From Tissierellia bacterium (lineage in GTDB: Bacteria > Bacillota > Clostridia > Tissierellales > Tepidimicrobiaceae), in assembly GCA_012735215.1 (NCBI GenBank), contig JAAYHX010000011.1:52041-116040 (forward strand): 64,000 nucleotides of DNA. Reading direction: 5' to 3'. Positions 34,869 to 43,231 of the stretch are shown here, piece by piece (positions within the stretch are counted from its first letter, which is position 1; each line of letters opens with the position of its first letter). The translations under genes were made by a program, and so were the position numbers. Under the pieces are notes generated by a model, which did not search any database, was not told the origin of the DNA, and worked only from the letters and a program-made list of their open reading frames with translations.

Positions 34869-34908
34869 AAGAAAAGCCTTAGTTTATTAGGGCTTTTCTT
34901 ATTTTTTG
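34869..34908 (+). terminator. Terminator after the P-type ATPase gene
   Basis: AGAAAAGCC (34870-34878) pairs with GGCTTTTCT (34891-34899), followed by TATTTTTTG. Confidence 0.85.
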
Positions 34909-34957
34909 AAAACATTTCAAGGCCTCCTGCATATTATAGAACGAGAGGAGGTCAAGT

Positions 34958-36253
34958 ATGAAAAGAGTAGTAAGTTCAAAAATATGTCCTATTTTGAACG
35001 CTAAAATTATGTCACAATCCGATGAAGAGCTGCCAGTAATAGTCCAGTTAAGAAGAGAAGACGATAGACTAGAAGAGGGAATTATGAGTGTATCTTCAAA
35101 GGTAAACAAGCGGCTCCCCCTGATAAATGGAATCGCTTGTAATTTAGACATTGAAACTATATACAGATTAGCCAACAACCCCAATGTAGAATTTATTAGC
35201 TTTGACTCAGAAGTATATGCACTATTGGATATTTCAGTACCAACTGTTGAAGCCCAATTTCCTCATAATCAGGGATATAAGGGGAAAGGAATAACTGTTG
35301 CAGTTGTAGATACTGGAGTGGCACCCCATCAGGATCTAACTAGACCAGTTAATAGGATTATAGGATTTAAAGACTTTGTTAATAATGAAGCTGACCCCTA
35401 TGATGATAATGGACATGGTACTCATGTGGCAGGTATAATAGCTGGAAATGGATATTCCTCCAGGGGTAAGTATGTAGGTATAGCCCCTGAAGCCAATATA
35501 TTAGCCATAAAAGCCCTGAACAAAAGAGGCAGTGGAAACATGTCTGATATAATTGGTGCCTTGCAGTATGTATTAGAAACCAAAGACAAATACAATACTA
35601 GAATAATAAATCTTTCCTTCGGCAGTCCTGCTAATGTAAGTTATGAAAAGGATCCCCTATGCAAATCTGTGAAAGAATTAAAAAATGCAGGATTGGTAGT
35701 TATAGCTGCAGCAGGAAATAGCGGCCCCGATAAAAGAACTATTGTATCTCCAGGAATAAGTCCTGATGTGATAACCGTAGGAGCTGTTGATGATAAGAGA
35801 ACCATCGATCCATCTGATGACGAAATTGCATCCTTCTCCAGCAGAGGCCCTACAAGGGAAGGTTTGGCTAAGCCGGATGTAGTTGCTCCGGGAGTAAATA
35901 TCAACTCCCTATCCAACACAGAATTAGATGGCTATAAAAAGATGAGTGGTACCTCCATGGCAACACCTCTTATTTCAGGCTCTGTAGCCCTATTGTTAGA
36001 TAAATATGGTTCCCTATCCCCAAATGAAGTTAAGGAGAAGTTGATGAATTCCTGTATAGATTTAAAAGATGACCCTGAAAATCAAGGTTCTGGACTAGTA
36101 AATTTGCAGAAGCTGTTTGATGAAGAGAATACGAGCAGTGATAAAAACACAGATAAGCAAAGGAGATCTAAACCCTATCCCCATAATCCTGATTTCATAG
36201 AAGAGCTATTAACCCTCTTCTTGATCCTATATCTGTTAAATAAGGAAATATAA
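34958..36253 (+). CDS. Subtilisin-like S8 serine protease, no signal peptide
   Basis: A 431-aa protein with GAGAGGAGG before the ATG. The catalytic triad is Asp118 (VAVVDTGVAPH), His153 (DDNGHGTHVAG) and Ser333 (SGTSMATPL), with the oxyanion Asn in AAAGNSGP. The first ~95 residues look like an I9-type propeptide (LPVIVQLRREDDRLEEGI). There is no signal peptide, so it resembles AprX-type intracellular or non-classically exported proteases. The C-terminus is basic and polar (DKNTDKQRRSKPYP) and ends in a hydrophobic stretch (IEELLTLFLILYLL), a possible membrane tail that is unusual for this group. Confidence 0.92.
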   Translation: MKRVVSSKICPILNAKIMSQSDEELPVIVQLRREDDRLEEGIMSVSSKVNKRLPLINGIACNLDIETIYRLANNPNVEFISFDSEVYALLDISVPTVEAQFPHNQGYKGKGITVAVVDTGVAPHQDLTRPVNRIIGFKDFVNNEADPYDDNGHGTHVAGIIAGNGYSSRGKYVGIAPEANILAIKALNKRGSGNMSDIIGALQYVLETKDKYNTRIINLSFGSPANVSYEKDPLCKSVKELKNAGLVVIAAAGNSGPDKRTIVSPGISPDVITVGAVDDKRTIDPSDDEIASFSSRGPTREGLAKPDVVAPGVNINSLSNTELDGYKKMSGTSMATPLISGSVALLLDKYGSLSPNEVKEKLMNSCIDLKDDPENQGSGLVNLQKLFDEENTSSDKNTDKQRRSKPYPHNPDFIEELLTLFLILYLLNKEI

Positions 36254-36254
36254 A

Positions 36255-36278
36255 AGGAGGAAGATATATCTTCCTCCT
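36255..36278. terminator. Perfect palindrome terminator between convergent genes
   Basis: AGGAGGAAGATA-TATCTTCCTCCT is a perfect 24-base palindrome overlapping the stop codon of the M23 gene. On the minus strand it is followed by TTTTAT. It ends both transcripts. Confidence 0.75.
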
Positions 36279-37737
36279 AATATACGAATCCTGCTGGATT
36301 AACATTTCTGCCATTTTTTAATACTTCAAAGTGAAGATGTGGGCCTTTAGAGTTTCCTGTATTTCCTACAGTAGCTATCACTTGACCTTTAGCTACTCTT
36401 TGACCTGCCTTCACACTTATGGAGTTACAATGAGCATATCTTGTAACATATCCATTTCCATGGTTTATTTCAACCAAATAACCATATGATCCTCTATAGC
36501 CTGCATATGTAACCTTCCCACCATCTGCAGCCTTTATAGGGGTACCAACACTTGTAGCTATATCCAGACCATAATGCATACGCCCATTTCTCATACCATA
36601 TCTTGACGTTAGTCTACCTCTTGTAGGCATTAAGAAAGCACCTGTAGCTACAGTTTTAGGAAGTTCTTTTGTTCCTTTTACTACTAACTGATTAACTGGT
36701 TTCTTTACAACCTCTTCCTTTAATATCTCGTTGCTAACCACTGTGCCATTATGCTTAATTACCTTAGCTAAATATTTGTTTTCTCCCTTTTCTCCTTTGA
36801 CCTTCACCTTGCTTTGGGTCTTGTACATGGACTTATCATATTCAACTTTTACTTCATAATCTACTTTAGATGTATATTCTACTTCTTCTACTGTTACTAC
36901 AGTAACTAGTGGCTTTGAAATAGTAAGCTTTACTTCATCACCTATTTGAAGCTTTTCTGGATCCCTGCCAGAGTTAGCTTCAATCAAATCATCTACTGAT
37001 ATATCATATAATTTAGCTATGGTCCAAAGGCTTTCTCCAACTTCTACAGTATGAGTTTTTACTTCTTCGCCGCCTTCTAATATATGTTTCTTAAGTTCTT
37101 CCCCGTTGCTTAATTTATTTAATGGAAAATTCTTTTCTTCTATCTTTACATCCTCTAAAAAGCTTACCTCAATTACTTTAGCATTTTCTTTTTCTTTACT
37201 TGCGTAAAGCTCTTTCAAATTGTTTAGTAGATCTTCTAATTCTTCCTTTGATTTGCTATAACCTACTTCTTTACCGTTTACTAGCAAGGCATAGCCGTTA
37301 ACTGAATAGTCCAACTGAGACCTTATATTGTTCTCTATTTCATCTACAGAAGTTATTTTATCATCTTTTGCATGAGTTTCTTCAAATTTTAACTCTTCTC
37401 CTAGAACTATTTCACAATCATGGACACTGGATAAATTTTCCTTTATCTCTTCTAGTACGCCCGCAACTTCTTCTTTTTCTCTAACTATTCCTACCTGCTC
37501 ACTACCATAATATACTACATAACCCCTAGTTCTTATCTCATTTATCTTGTATATACCGAAAGTTGCTGATACTATTACTACCACCATTGATACCAATAGG
37601 ACCTTCTTAGTCTCATACTTCTGTCTAAAATTCACCTTCGCAAATGTCTTCCATTTCTGACTAATATGTACTACCTTCTGCTGTATCTTTTGGGTAATAG
37701 AAGTATCTTTATTATTTCCCTTGTGTTCCGGCTCCAT
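36277..37737 (-). CDS. LysM-G5-M23 cell-wall endopeptidase
   Basis: A 486-aa protein. One N-terminal membrane anchor (about 47-65) is followed by ~150 residues of helical linker, a LysM domain (THTVEVGESLWTIAKLYDIS, about 233-280), a G5 domain (about 285-360) and a C-terminal M23 peptidase (about 375-486). The M23 metal ligands are in MHYGLDIA and GPHLHFEV. It cuts peptidoglycan cross-links outside the membrane. GGAGGTACC precedes the ATG. A WalR-type direct repeat lies ~55 bases upstream, fitting control by the WalRK cell-wall system. Confidence 0.93.
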   Translation of the reverse strand: MEPEHKGNNKDTSITQKIQQKVVHISQKWKTFAKVNFRQKYETKKVLLVSMVVVIVSATFGIYKINEIRTRGYVVYYGSEQVGIVREKEEVAGVLEEIKENLSSVHDCEIVLGEELKFEETHAKDDKITSVDEIENNIRSQLDYSVNGYALLVNGKEVGYSKSKEELEDLLNNLKELYASKEKENAKVIEVSFLEDVKIEEKNFPLNKLSNGEELKKHILEGGEEVKTHTVEVGESLWTIAKLYDISVDDLIEANSGRDPEKLQIGDEVKLTISKPLVTVVTVEEVEYTSKVDYEVKVEYDKSMYKTQSKVKVKGEKGENKYLAKVIKHNGTVVSNEILKEEVVKKPVNQLVVKGTKELPKTVATGAFLMPTRGRLTSRYGMRNGRMHYGLDIATSVGTPIKAADGGKVTYAGYRGSYGYLVEINHGNGYVTRYAHCNSISVKAGQRVAKGQVIATVGNTGNSKGPHLHFEVLKNGRNVNPAGFVY

Positions 37738-37789
37738 TTTTGGTACCTCCTAATTGGTTTCATAAATTATTAAAATATAATCATAATTT

Positions 37790-37806
37790 TGTAACTATTT
37801 TGTAAC
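37790..37806 (+). promoter_or_regulatory. WalR-type box TGTAAC-N5-TGTAAC
   Basis: An exact direct repeat with 5-base spacing matches the WalR consensus TGTWAH-N5-TGTWAH. It lies upstream of the M23 endopeptidase start at 37737, near a TATATT -10-like element on the minus strand. Cell-wall hydrolases are the classical WalR targets. Confidence 0.7.
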
Positions 37807-38038
37807 TTTTTAAATACACGTGACTATTATATCATAGTGAGAAATTTTTTCAACCCATATTAGCTTGTCTATTAATATACTATTCCTTCCTATATGTTTA
37901 TATGCAATCTTATAAATCTGTAAATTACTAACTTTTTTTATTTGCTTTTATAGAAAAATACTATTAACAAAATATATTAATTTTTCTTAACAATTTACAA
38001 ATATATGTTTTTATCTGTTTTTTATATTTGCTTCCCTA

Positions 38039-38068
38039 GTATTTGGACCTAAATTTACGGTAATACTA
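38039..38068 (+). promoter_or_regulatory. Sigma-F-like promoter of yyaC
   Basis: GTATT (38039-38043), a 15-base spacer and GGTAATACTA (38059-38068). The -10 matches the sigma-F consensus GGNRANAHTW fully, and the -35 matches GYWTA in four of five positions. The yyaC ATG lies 62 bases downstream. Confidence 0.65.
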
Positions 38069-38129
38069 CTATTACACCTTCTCAATTCATATTTTAGATT
38101 AGGAGCATTATATTAATAGGGAGGTAAAA

Positions 38130-38726
38130 ATGACAAATCTATTTGAAAATAATTACATAGACTCTAAATCACCCTCAGCAGTGTTGGATTTCTCGAAACT
38201 AGTACACCAACATATAAGAAATAATATAAATAATAAGAAGGAAATAATATTTTTTTGCATAGGAACCGATAGATCTACAGGTGATTCTCTTGGTCCTTTA
38301 GTAGGGTATAAGCTGGCTCCTTATATATCAAGCTACGAGAATGTTCACCTTCTAGGTACCTTGGATGATCCTGTTCATGCTAAAAATATAGATGTTAAAA
38401 TCAATTACCTTGAAATGTTCCATGAGAATCCCCTGATAATTGCTATAGATGCCTCTTTAGGCAATATAGATAGGATAGGATATATAAATATAAGGAAGGG
38501 TTCCATCAAACCAGGCCTTGGGGTAAATAAGGTCTTGCCTGAAATTGGTGATATCAGTATTACTGGGGTTGTAAATGTAGCAGGCATGATGGAATACTTG
38601 GTTCTGCAAAATACAAGGCTTAGTTTGGTCATGAATATGGCAGATGTAATTGCTAGAAGCATTAATATAGCCTTATTTCAACTAAAGGATCAAATCACGA
38701 AAAGAGGAACTAAATCAATCTTTTAG
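38130..38726 (+). CDS. yyaC: Spore protease YyaC
   Basis: A 198-aa protein with GGGAGGTAAAA before the ATG. It contains IFFCIGTDRSTGDSLGPLVG, AIDASLGNIDRIGYINIRKG, and VNKVLPEIGDISITGVVNVAG with MMEYLVLQNTRL, the signature of the YyaC family related to the germination protease GPR. It occurs only in endospore formers, near the parB-parA locus, as here. The sigma-F-like promoter predicts forespore expression. This is the best single sign that the organism sporulates. Confidence 0.93.
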   Translation: MTNLFENNYIDSKSPSAVLDFSKLVHQHIRNNINNKKEIIFFCIGTDRSTGDSLGPLVGYKLAPYISSYENVHLLGTLDDPVHAKNIDVKINYLEMFHENPLIIAIDASLGNIDRIGYINIRKGSIKPGLGVNKVLPEIGDISITGVVNVAGMMEYLVLQNTRLSLVMNMADVIARSINIALFQLKDQITKRGTKSIF

Positions 38727-38732
38727 TTCCTC
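38704..38732. terminator. Bidirectional hairpin at the end of yyaC
   Basis: GAGGAACTAAA (38704-38714) pairs with TTTAGTTCCTC (38722-38732) around the yyaC stop codon. U-runs are weak, so termination is probable rather than sure. Confidence 0.55.
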
Positions 38733-38861
38733 ACTACATATTTCATCCTCTATATTACTAGTATTTATACCTTCCTCATACATAAATAATAGATTATTTA
38801 AGCTATACCCCAACTCCATATCTATCAATATAAAATCATTTTTGTCTCCTCTTTCTTCCAT
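38715..38861 (-). CDS. Possible 48-aa acidic protein
   Basis: An ATG at 38861 has AGGAGGG eight bases before it and opens a 48-codon frame reading MEERGDKNDFILIDMELGYS ... YEEGINTSNIEDEICSEEL. The protein would be strongly acidic and resembles nothing I recognise. It overlaps the yyaC end by 12 bases, tail to tail. Its ribosome site lies inside the 3' arm of the hairpin at 38868-38906 that follows the lipid-kinase gene, so it may be an artefact of a terminator stem. If real, its translation would depend on that hairpin opening. Confidence 0.4.
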   Translation of the reverse strand: MEERGDKNDFILIDMELGYSLNNLLFMYEEGINTSNIEDEICSEELKD

Positions 38862-38867
38862 AAAAAG

Positions 38868-38906
38868 TCCCTCCTAGCCTTAGTATTACATATACTAGAA
38901 GGGATT
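38868..38906 (-). terminator. Terminator after the lipid-kinase gene
   Basis: On the minus strand ATCCCTTCTAG pairs with CTAGGAGGGAC and is followed by TTTTTATG. It sits 18 bases past the stop at 38924. Confidence 0.7.
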
Positions 38907-38923
38907 TATTCTTGTAAATTATT

Positions 38924-39811
38924 TTAATTATTAGCAATAACCTTCAATCTCTTACTAAGTATGGAAAAATGAGTTTCCTTATTTAAATTTCTCAACTCTC
39001 CATCTATGTTCAAATATGAGTTTACATTAGTTTTAACCTTAATCTCCTTAGCCTTATATATCTTTACATATTTTTTTACTTTTACATGACTTCCATTTAC
39101 TATGGTTGGTAAAAAGAAAAGTAGTTTGATCTTAGGTATCTTCTTTACAAGGCAGACATGAAAATATCCATCCTCCACATCTGCCATAGGCAGTATCTTT
39201 ACTCCTCCACCATAGTATTTTCCATTACCTACTGCAATCAATAATATTTCGGAGCTAGTAATAAAATCATCAATCTCCAACTCTACCTTTATATCCTTAT
39301 ATTTAAACAAGGTTATAAATAATGATATTATATAGGATAAGCCTGATTTAACTTTATGTTTTACCTTTTCATTGGTTTTGACTGTTTCTGCATCAAATCC
39401 AATGCTTGCTATATTAAAAAAGAATTTATCGTTTACAGCGCCAATGTCTATGCTTTTTTCTTGGCCATTTAAGATCAAATCAATAGCCTTATCAGCTTCC
39501 TGAGGTATATTTAAGCTCCTTGCCAAATCATTGCCTGTACCACTGGGTATTATGGCTAGACTGCCCCTGCCATAATCTACTACACCCAAAGCTACTTCGT
39601 TTACAGTACCATCCCCACCTACGGCTACTATTTTTTCATAGCCCCTATCTAAATACTCCCTAGCTAATAGGGTAGCATCCTTAGGTCCACTAGTTAATAC
39701 AATCTTATAATCTACTTCCTTTTCCTGCATCTTCTCATCTATCATTGGGATTAAACTTCTTGTCCTTCCGCCACCAGCTATAGGATTTACTATAAATAAT
39801 ATCTTTTCCAT
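38924..39811 (-). CDS. YegS/DagK-type lipid kinase
   Basis: A 295-aa protein. The nucleotide-binding region has LFIVNPIAGGGRTRSL, VAVGGDGTVNEVALGV and AIIPSGTGNDLARSL, the diacylglycerol-kinase catalytic signature. The C-terminal half includes IASIGFDAETV and the substrate-domain segment AVGNGKYYGGGVKILPMADV. It phosphorylates diacylglycerol or a related lipid. GGAGGAATT precedes the ATG. It is the first of a leftward string with DUF4446, a desulfurase and a cyclodeaminase upstream, and may be the last gene of that transcript. Confidence 0.92.
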   Translation of the reverse strand: MEKILFIVNPIAGGGRTRSLIPMIDEKMQEKEVDYKIVLTSGPKDATLLAREYLDRGYEKIVAVGGDGTVNEVALGVVDYGRGSLAIIPSGTGNDLARSLNIPQEADKAIDLILNGQEKSIDIGAVNDKFFFNIASIGFDAETVKTNEKVKHKVKSGLSYIISLFITLFKYKDIKVELEIDDFITSSEILLIAVGNGKYYGGGVKILPMADVEDGYFHVCLVKKIPKIKLLFFLPTIVNGSHVKVKKYVKIYKAKEIKVKTNVNSYLNIDGELRNLNKETHFSILSKRLKVIANN

Positions 39812-39830
39812 AATTCCTCCAAATCTTGTA

Positions 39831-40349
39831 TTAATAATTCTCTATTAACATATTCCCTTTAATCGCCCTATCTATTGATTGCATTTCTTCTACTGTCAAG
39901 GGATATATGGATTTGCCATTTTTTATAGGTTTTGCGTAACATATTGACTGATCCTTGTTGTATATACTTGTTATTACAAAGCCATTTAACTGATCATCTA
40001 AAAGGGCTATGGAAAAACTAAGATCGTATCCCATATCCTCGAAGGCATTATACCTTATAAATCCAACCTTTTGAATTGCAGAGGACAACCTATCATTTAA
40101 ATCAATCAAAGACTTGTTAAATTCTGCTCCTTGATTTTTTAACTGATCTATTTCTTCACCATATTTCAATAGCACTTCTTCAATATCTACATCATTTTTT
40201 CCTCTTACTAGCTTTTTATATCTCTTTCTTAATTTAGATACTTTTACATTAAGTATAATATATGAAACTAATAGGATAACAATCAATAAGGCCATTCCAA
40301 TTATGATTTCTGCATTATATAATCCTATTATCTCAAAGATGTTTTCCAT
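39831..40349 (-). CDS. DUF4446 membrane protein
   Basis: About 172 aa. One N-terminal helix (about 13-34), a coiled coil (RKRYKKLVRGKNDVDIEEVL, then a helical stretch), and the conserved C-terminal block KVGFIRYNAFEDMGYDLSFS with IALLDDQLNGFVITSIYNKD identify DUF4446. The family lies near parB in many clostridia, as here. The function is unknown. The ATG at 40349 has better spacing to AAGGGGA than the one at 40355. Confidence 0.88.
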   Translation of the reverse strand: MENIFEIIGLYNAEIIIGMALLIVILLVSYIILNVKVSKLRKRYKKLVRGKNDVDIEEVLLKYGEEIDQLKNQGAEFNKSLIDLNDRLSSAIQKVGFIRYNAFEDMGYDLSFSIALLDDQLNGFVITSIYNKDQSICYAKPIKNGKSIYPLTVEEMQSIDRAIKGNMLIENY

Positions 40350-40365
40350 ATGCATTTCCCCTTCC

Positions 40366-41508
40366 CTAAAGCTCTAATGTAATCTCTTTAATAGCTCTTA
40401 TGGCTATGTCTATCTCTTCATGGGTATTAAATGGACCAAAGCTAAATCTAACCACCCCTTCTTCTAAAGTACCTATGGTCTTGTGGGCTAATGGTGCACA
40501 GTGAAGTCCTGGTCTTGTTGCAATATTATATTTTTCATCTAATACATAACTTACCTCCGATGAATCTGCTCCTAATATATTAATTGCCACTACAGGACCA
40601 TGTTCTGCTATATCTAAAGGCCCATAAACCTTTACCTTATCTATCTTTAAAACTTCCTCCATAAAGTGTTTAGTCAATTTTATTTCATGCTTCCTGATCC
40701 TTTCTATGCCTTCCCTTAGAATATAATTAACTCCGGCTCCTAGACCTACAATACCAGGGCCGTTTAGGGTTCCACTTTCATACCTATCTGGACATATATG
40801 TGGCTGGTCTAATAAATGAGAAGCACTGCCAGTCCCTCCCTGTTTCATCTCTTCCACATCAATTCCTTCTCTAATATATAAACCGCCAGTACCTTGAGGT
40901 CCTAAAAGGCTCTTATGGCCTGGGAAGGCCAAGAAATCTATATTCATCTTCTCCACATCTATATCATATACTCCAGCCGATTGAGCTGCATCCACTAGAT
41001 AGTATATTCCATTATCCTTTGCTATTTTGCCAATTTCCTCTACTGGCAATATGGTACCTGTCAAATTTGATACATGGGTGGTAGCAATCAATTTAGTATT
41101 ATCCTTGATGCTTCTTCTTATATCTTCTGGATTAATTCTACCCATATTGTCAGCCTGAACAATAGTTACATCTACACCCTTCTTCTTTAAAGCATGGAGT
41201 GGTCTGAGTACTGAGTTATGCTCCATAGATGTTGTTATTACATGATCTCCTTCCTTTAGTAGGCCTTTTATTACTATATTTAAACTATCCGTGCAATTCC
41301 CTGTAAATATAATGTTCATGGGGTTTGATACATTAAAGAGCTGGGCTAATAACTCTCTAGTTTTATATATTTCCCTGCTCATCTTCAATGCAAGCTTATG
41401 ACCAGATCTACCTGGATTAGCACCATACTCTTTCATAGCTTCCATTATAGCATCATACACTTCCTTTGGTTTAGGGAAGGTAGTTGCTGCATTATCAAAA
41501 TATATCAT
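40366..41508 (-). CDS. Cysteine desulfurase-family PLP enzyme
   Basis: About 380 aa. It opens MIYFDNAATTFPKPKEVYDA. The PLP lysine is in AFPGHKSLLGPQGTGGLYI, the aspartate that holds the pyridine ring in YLVDAAQSAG, and the catalytic Cys in RPGLHCAPLAH. This is the class-V aminotransferase/NifS-type family usually called 'cysteine desulfurase family protein'; it lacks the longer loop of IscS. It likely mobilises sulfur from cysteine. The ATG at 41508 is preferred over the GTG at 41520. Confidence 0.9.
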   Translation of the reverse strand: MIYFDNAATTFPKPKEVYDAIMEAMKEYGANPGRSGHKLALKMSREIYKTRELLAQLFNVSNPMNIIFTGNCTDSLNIVIKGLLKEGDHVITTSMEHNSVLRPLHALKKKGVDVTIVQADNMGRINPEDIRRSIKDNTKLIATTHVSNLTGTILPVEEIGKIAKDNGIYYLVDAAQSAGVYDIDVEKMNIDFLAFPGHKSLLGPQGTGGLYIREGIDVEEMKQGGTGSASHLLDQPHICPDRYESGTLNGPGIVGLGAGVNYILREGIERIRKHEIKLTKHFMEEVLKIDKVKVYGPLDIAEHGPVVAINILGADSSEVSYVLDEKYNIATRPGLHCAPLAHKTIGTLEEGVVRFSFGPFNTHEEIDIAIRAIKEITLEL

Positions 41509-41569
41509 CCTATCACCCACACTTTCTAAATACTCATATCCATAATTATACCATATTACATACTTTTAC

Positions 41570-41598
41570 GGTTAAAAAAAGAAGCCTAAAGGCTTCTT
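41570..41598 (-). terminator. Terminator at the end of the cyclodeaminase gene
   Basis: GAAGCC (41581-41586) pairs with GGCTTC (41591-41596). On the minus strand it is followed by TTTTTTTAACC. The stem is adjacent to the stop codon. Confidence 0.8.
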
Positions 41599-42236
41599 TA
41601 TCCCAGTCTTTCATAGACTATTTTCAGCAACTCATCTTTTAGCTTCATTCCTTCATCCATTAAGCTATCTATTTCATCTTGTATTGTTTTCTTGAATTCT
41701 AAATCTTTTATGCTGTTTAGATTGATCTTAACATTTAATATAGCTCCTTCAAGTCCTGTAGCTGCAAGAAGTGCACCTACTCCAACATCAGTTATTGCAT
41801 TTACATTGCCATAGTTGGCAAATATTTTCTGTAGCCTAAGAACCTTTAAACATTCTCTAGCACATCTTAATGGCACTTCCAGTGCAACCTTGTACCCTTC
41901 CTGTATTGCTTCAGTCCTTTTTAACTTTTCCTCTTCACTTCCTTTTGGTAGCTTTAAGGCTTCCATTACCTTATCAAAGGCTTTAGTATCCTCATCCACA
42001 ATTCTGTTCAATACTTCAAGGCTTTTATATAGCTCTTCAAAGTTACTATCCATCTCTTTTTTGATTTCATCATCAAGTTCATTATATGCTTTTCGCCCTA
42101 TGGTTAAATTACCTACCATGGTTGTTAGTGCTGAACCTAGACTTCCTGCTAAGGCAGCTACGCTTCCACCCCCAGGAGTTGGTTCTCCTGAAGCAACTTC
42201 AGCTACATAATCTTTTAAACTCTTTTCGATAAACAC
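41598..42236 (-). CDS. Cyclodeaminase/cyclohydrolase family protein (FchA-like)
   Basis: A 212-aa all-helical protein. EVASGEPTPGGGSVAALAGS is the conserved folate-binding start, followed by MVGNLTIGRKAY, DEDTKAFDKVMEAL and NAITDVGVGALLA. It resembles methenyl-tetrahydrofolate cyclohydrolase (FchA) and formiminotransferase-cyclodeaminase domains, acting in one-carbon metabolism. The start codon is GTG at 42236 with GAGGTGATATG before it. A parS site separates it from parB upstream. Confidence 0.88.
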   Translation of the reverse strand: MFIEKSLKDYVAEVASGEPTPGGGSVAALAGSLGSALTTMVGNLTIGRKAYNELDDEIKKEMDSNFEELYKSLEVLNRIVDEDTKAFDKVMEALKLPKGSEEEKLKRTEAIQEGYKVALEVPLRCARECLKVLRLQKIFANYGNVNAITDVGVGALLAATGLEGAILNVKINLNSIKDLEFKKTIQDEIDSLMDEGMKLKDELLKIVYERLG

Positions 42237-42342
42237 CCCATATCACCTCATATATATTTTTTAATTAACTTATATTATACCCAAATTACATATGAAAGCC
42301 ATTAAATAGTTTAAATTTGAAATACTTACTTCTATATTATAA

Positions 42343-42358
42343 TGTTCCACGTGGAACA
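42343..42358. promoter_or_regulatory. parS: parS site 1
   Basis: TGTTCCACGTGGAACA, a perfect 16-base palindrome close to the consensus TGTTTCACGTGAAACA, within a 26-base palindrome. It abuts the parB stop codon. ParB loads here and ParA segregates the origin. Confidence 0.92.
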
Positions 42359-43231
42359 TTATAGATCTTCCTCACCTATTACTTCTATTATCCTCTGTAA
42401 ATCTTCATCACTATAGTATTCTATTTCAATTTTCCCACCATTTTTCTTGGTAATTATACTAACTTTTGTACCCAAAGCTCTCATCAGGCCTTCCTCTATT
42501 TGACTAATGATTGGATTCTTTTCCATCTTTACCTTACTTGATACTTTCTTCTTAGCTTTAGAAGCAATCTTTTCTGTCTCCCGTACATTTAATTTATTCT
42601 CAACAATACCTTTAGCTAGTTCTAATCTTTCTCTCTTATCCTTTATTCCCAATAAAACCTTCCCATGTCCACTTGTGATCTTGCCTTCTGATATATATTC
42701 AATAATTTCATCATCTAAGTTAAGCAATCTTATAGTATTGGCAATATATGACCTACTCTTTCCTAGGGCTAAGGCTACTTCCTCTTGGGTTAGATCATAT
42801 TCATCAATAAGGGTTTTATAGGCTTGGGCTTCCTCAATGGGATTTAAGTTTTCCCTTTGAATATTCTCTATAAGAGCTAATTTAAGGGCTTGTGTATCAT
42901 CTACTTCCTTTATAATACAGGGTACCTTCTTAATCTTTGCTTCTTTAGCAGCCCTCCATCTTCTTTCGCCTGCTATAATCTCATATTTACCTCCTACCTT
43001 TCTAACTACTAAAGGTTGAAGCAACCCATATTGCTTAATGGAGTTTTTTAGCTCCTCAAGGGGTTCTTTTTCAAAAGTTTTCCTAGGCTGTTCTTTGTTG
43101 GGTTCTATGCTGGATATGTCTAGTTCTACAACAGTCCCCTTGTCAGCTTCATCTTCCATTAAATTTAGCTGTCTTTCTTCCGGTATAAGTGCTGATAGTC
43201 CTTTGCCCAAACCTCTTCTTTTAACAGCCAT
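42359..43231 (-). CDS. parB: Chromosome partitioning protein ParB (Spo0J)
   Basis: A 290-aa protein. RRGLGKGLSALIPEERQ is the N-terminal ParA-stimulating peptide. The CTP-binding ParB/Srx core has YGLLQPLVVRKVGGKYEIIA and GERRWRAAKEA. LIENIQRENLNPIEEAQAY and the HTH LTQEEVALALGKSRSYIANT bind parS. The C-terminal dimerisation domain ends near the stop. It starts directly after the parA stop (TAGATG), with GGAGGAGGAG as ribosome site, so the pair is coupled. Confidence 0.97.
   Translation of the reverse strand: MAVKRRGLGKGLSALIPEERQLNLMEDEADKGTVVELDISSIEPNKEQPRKTFEKEPLEELKNSIKQYGLLQPLVVRKVGGKYEIIAGERRWRAAKEAKIKKVPCIIKEVDDTQALKLALIENIQRENLNPIEEAQAYKTLIDEYDLTQEEVALALGKSRSYIANTIRLLNLDDEIIEYISEGKITSGHGKVLLGIKDKRERLELAKGIVENKLNVRETEKIASKAKKKVSSKVKMEKNPIISQIEEGLMRALGTKVSIITKKNGGKIEIEYYSDEDLQRIIEVIGEEDL

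Larger units (their letters stand above)
37738..38129. other. 392-base divergent regulatory region
   Basis: This very AT-rich spacer separates the M23 and yyaC genes. It holds the WalR-type box at 37790-37806 for the left gene and a sigma-F-like promoter at 38039-38068 for the right gene. I see no ORF or structured RNA in the remaining ~220 bases. Confidence 0.6.

Noticed and set aside
37813..37822. CACGTG at 37816 as another parS
   Set aside because: The flanks do not form the TGTTCC/GGAACA arms; it is an isolated hexamer.
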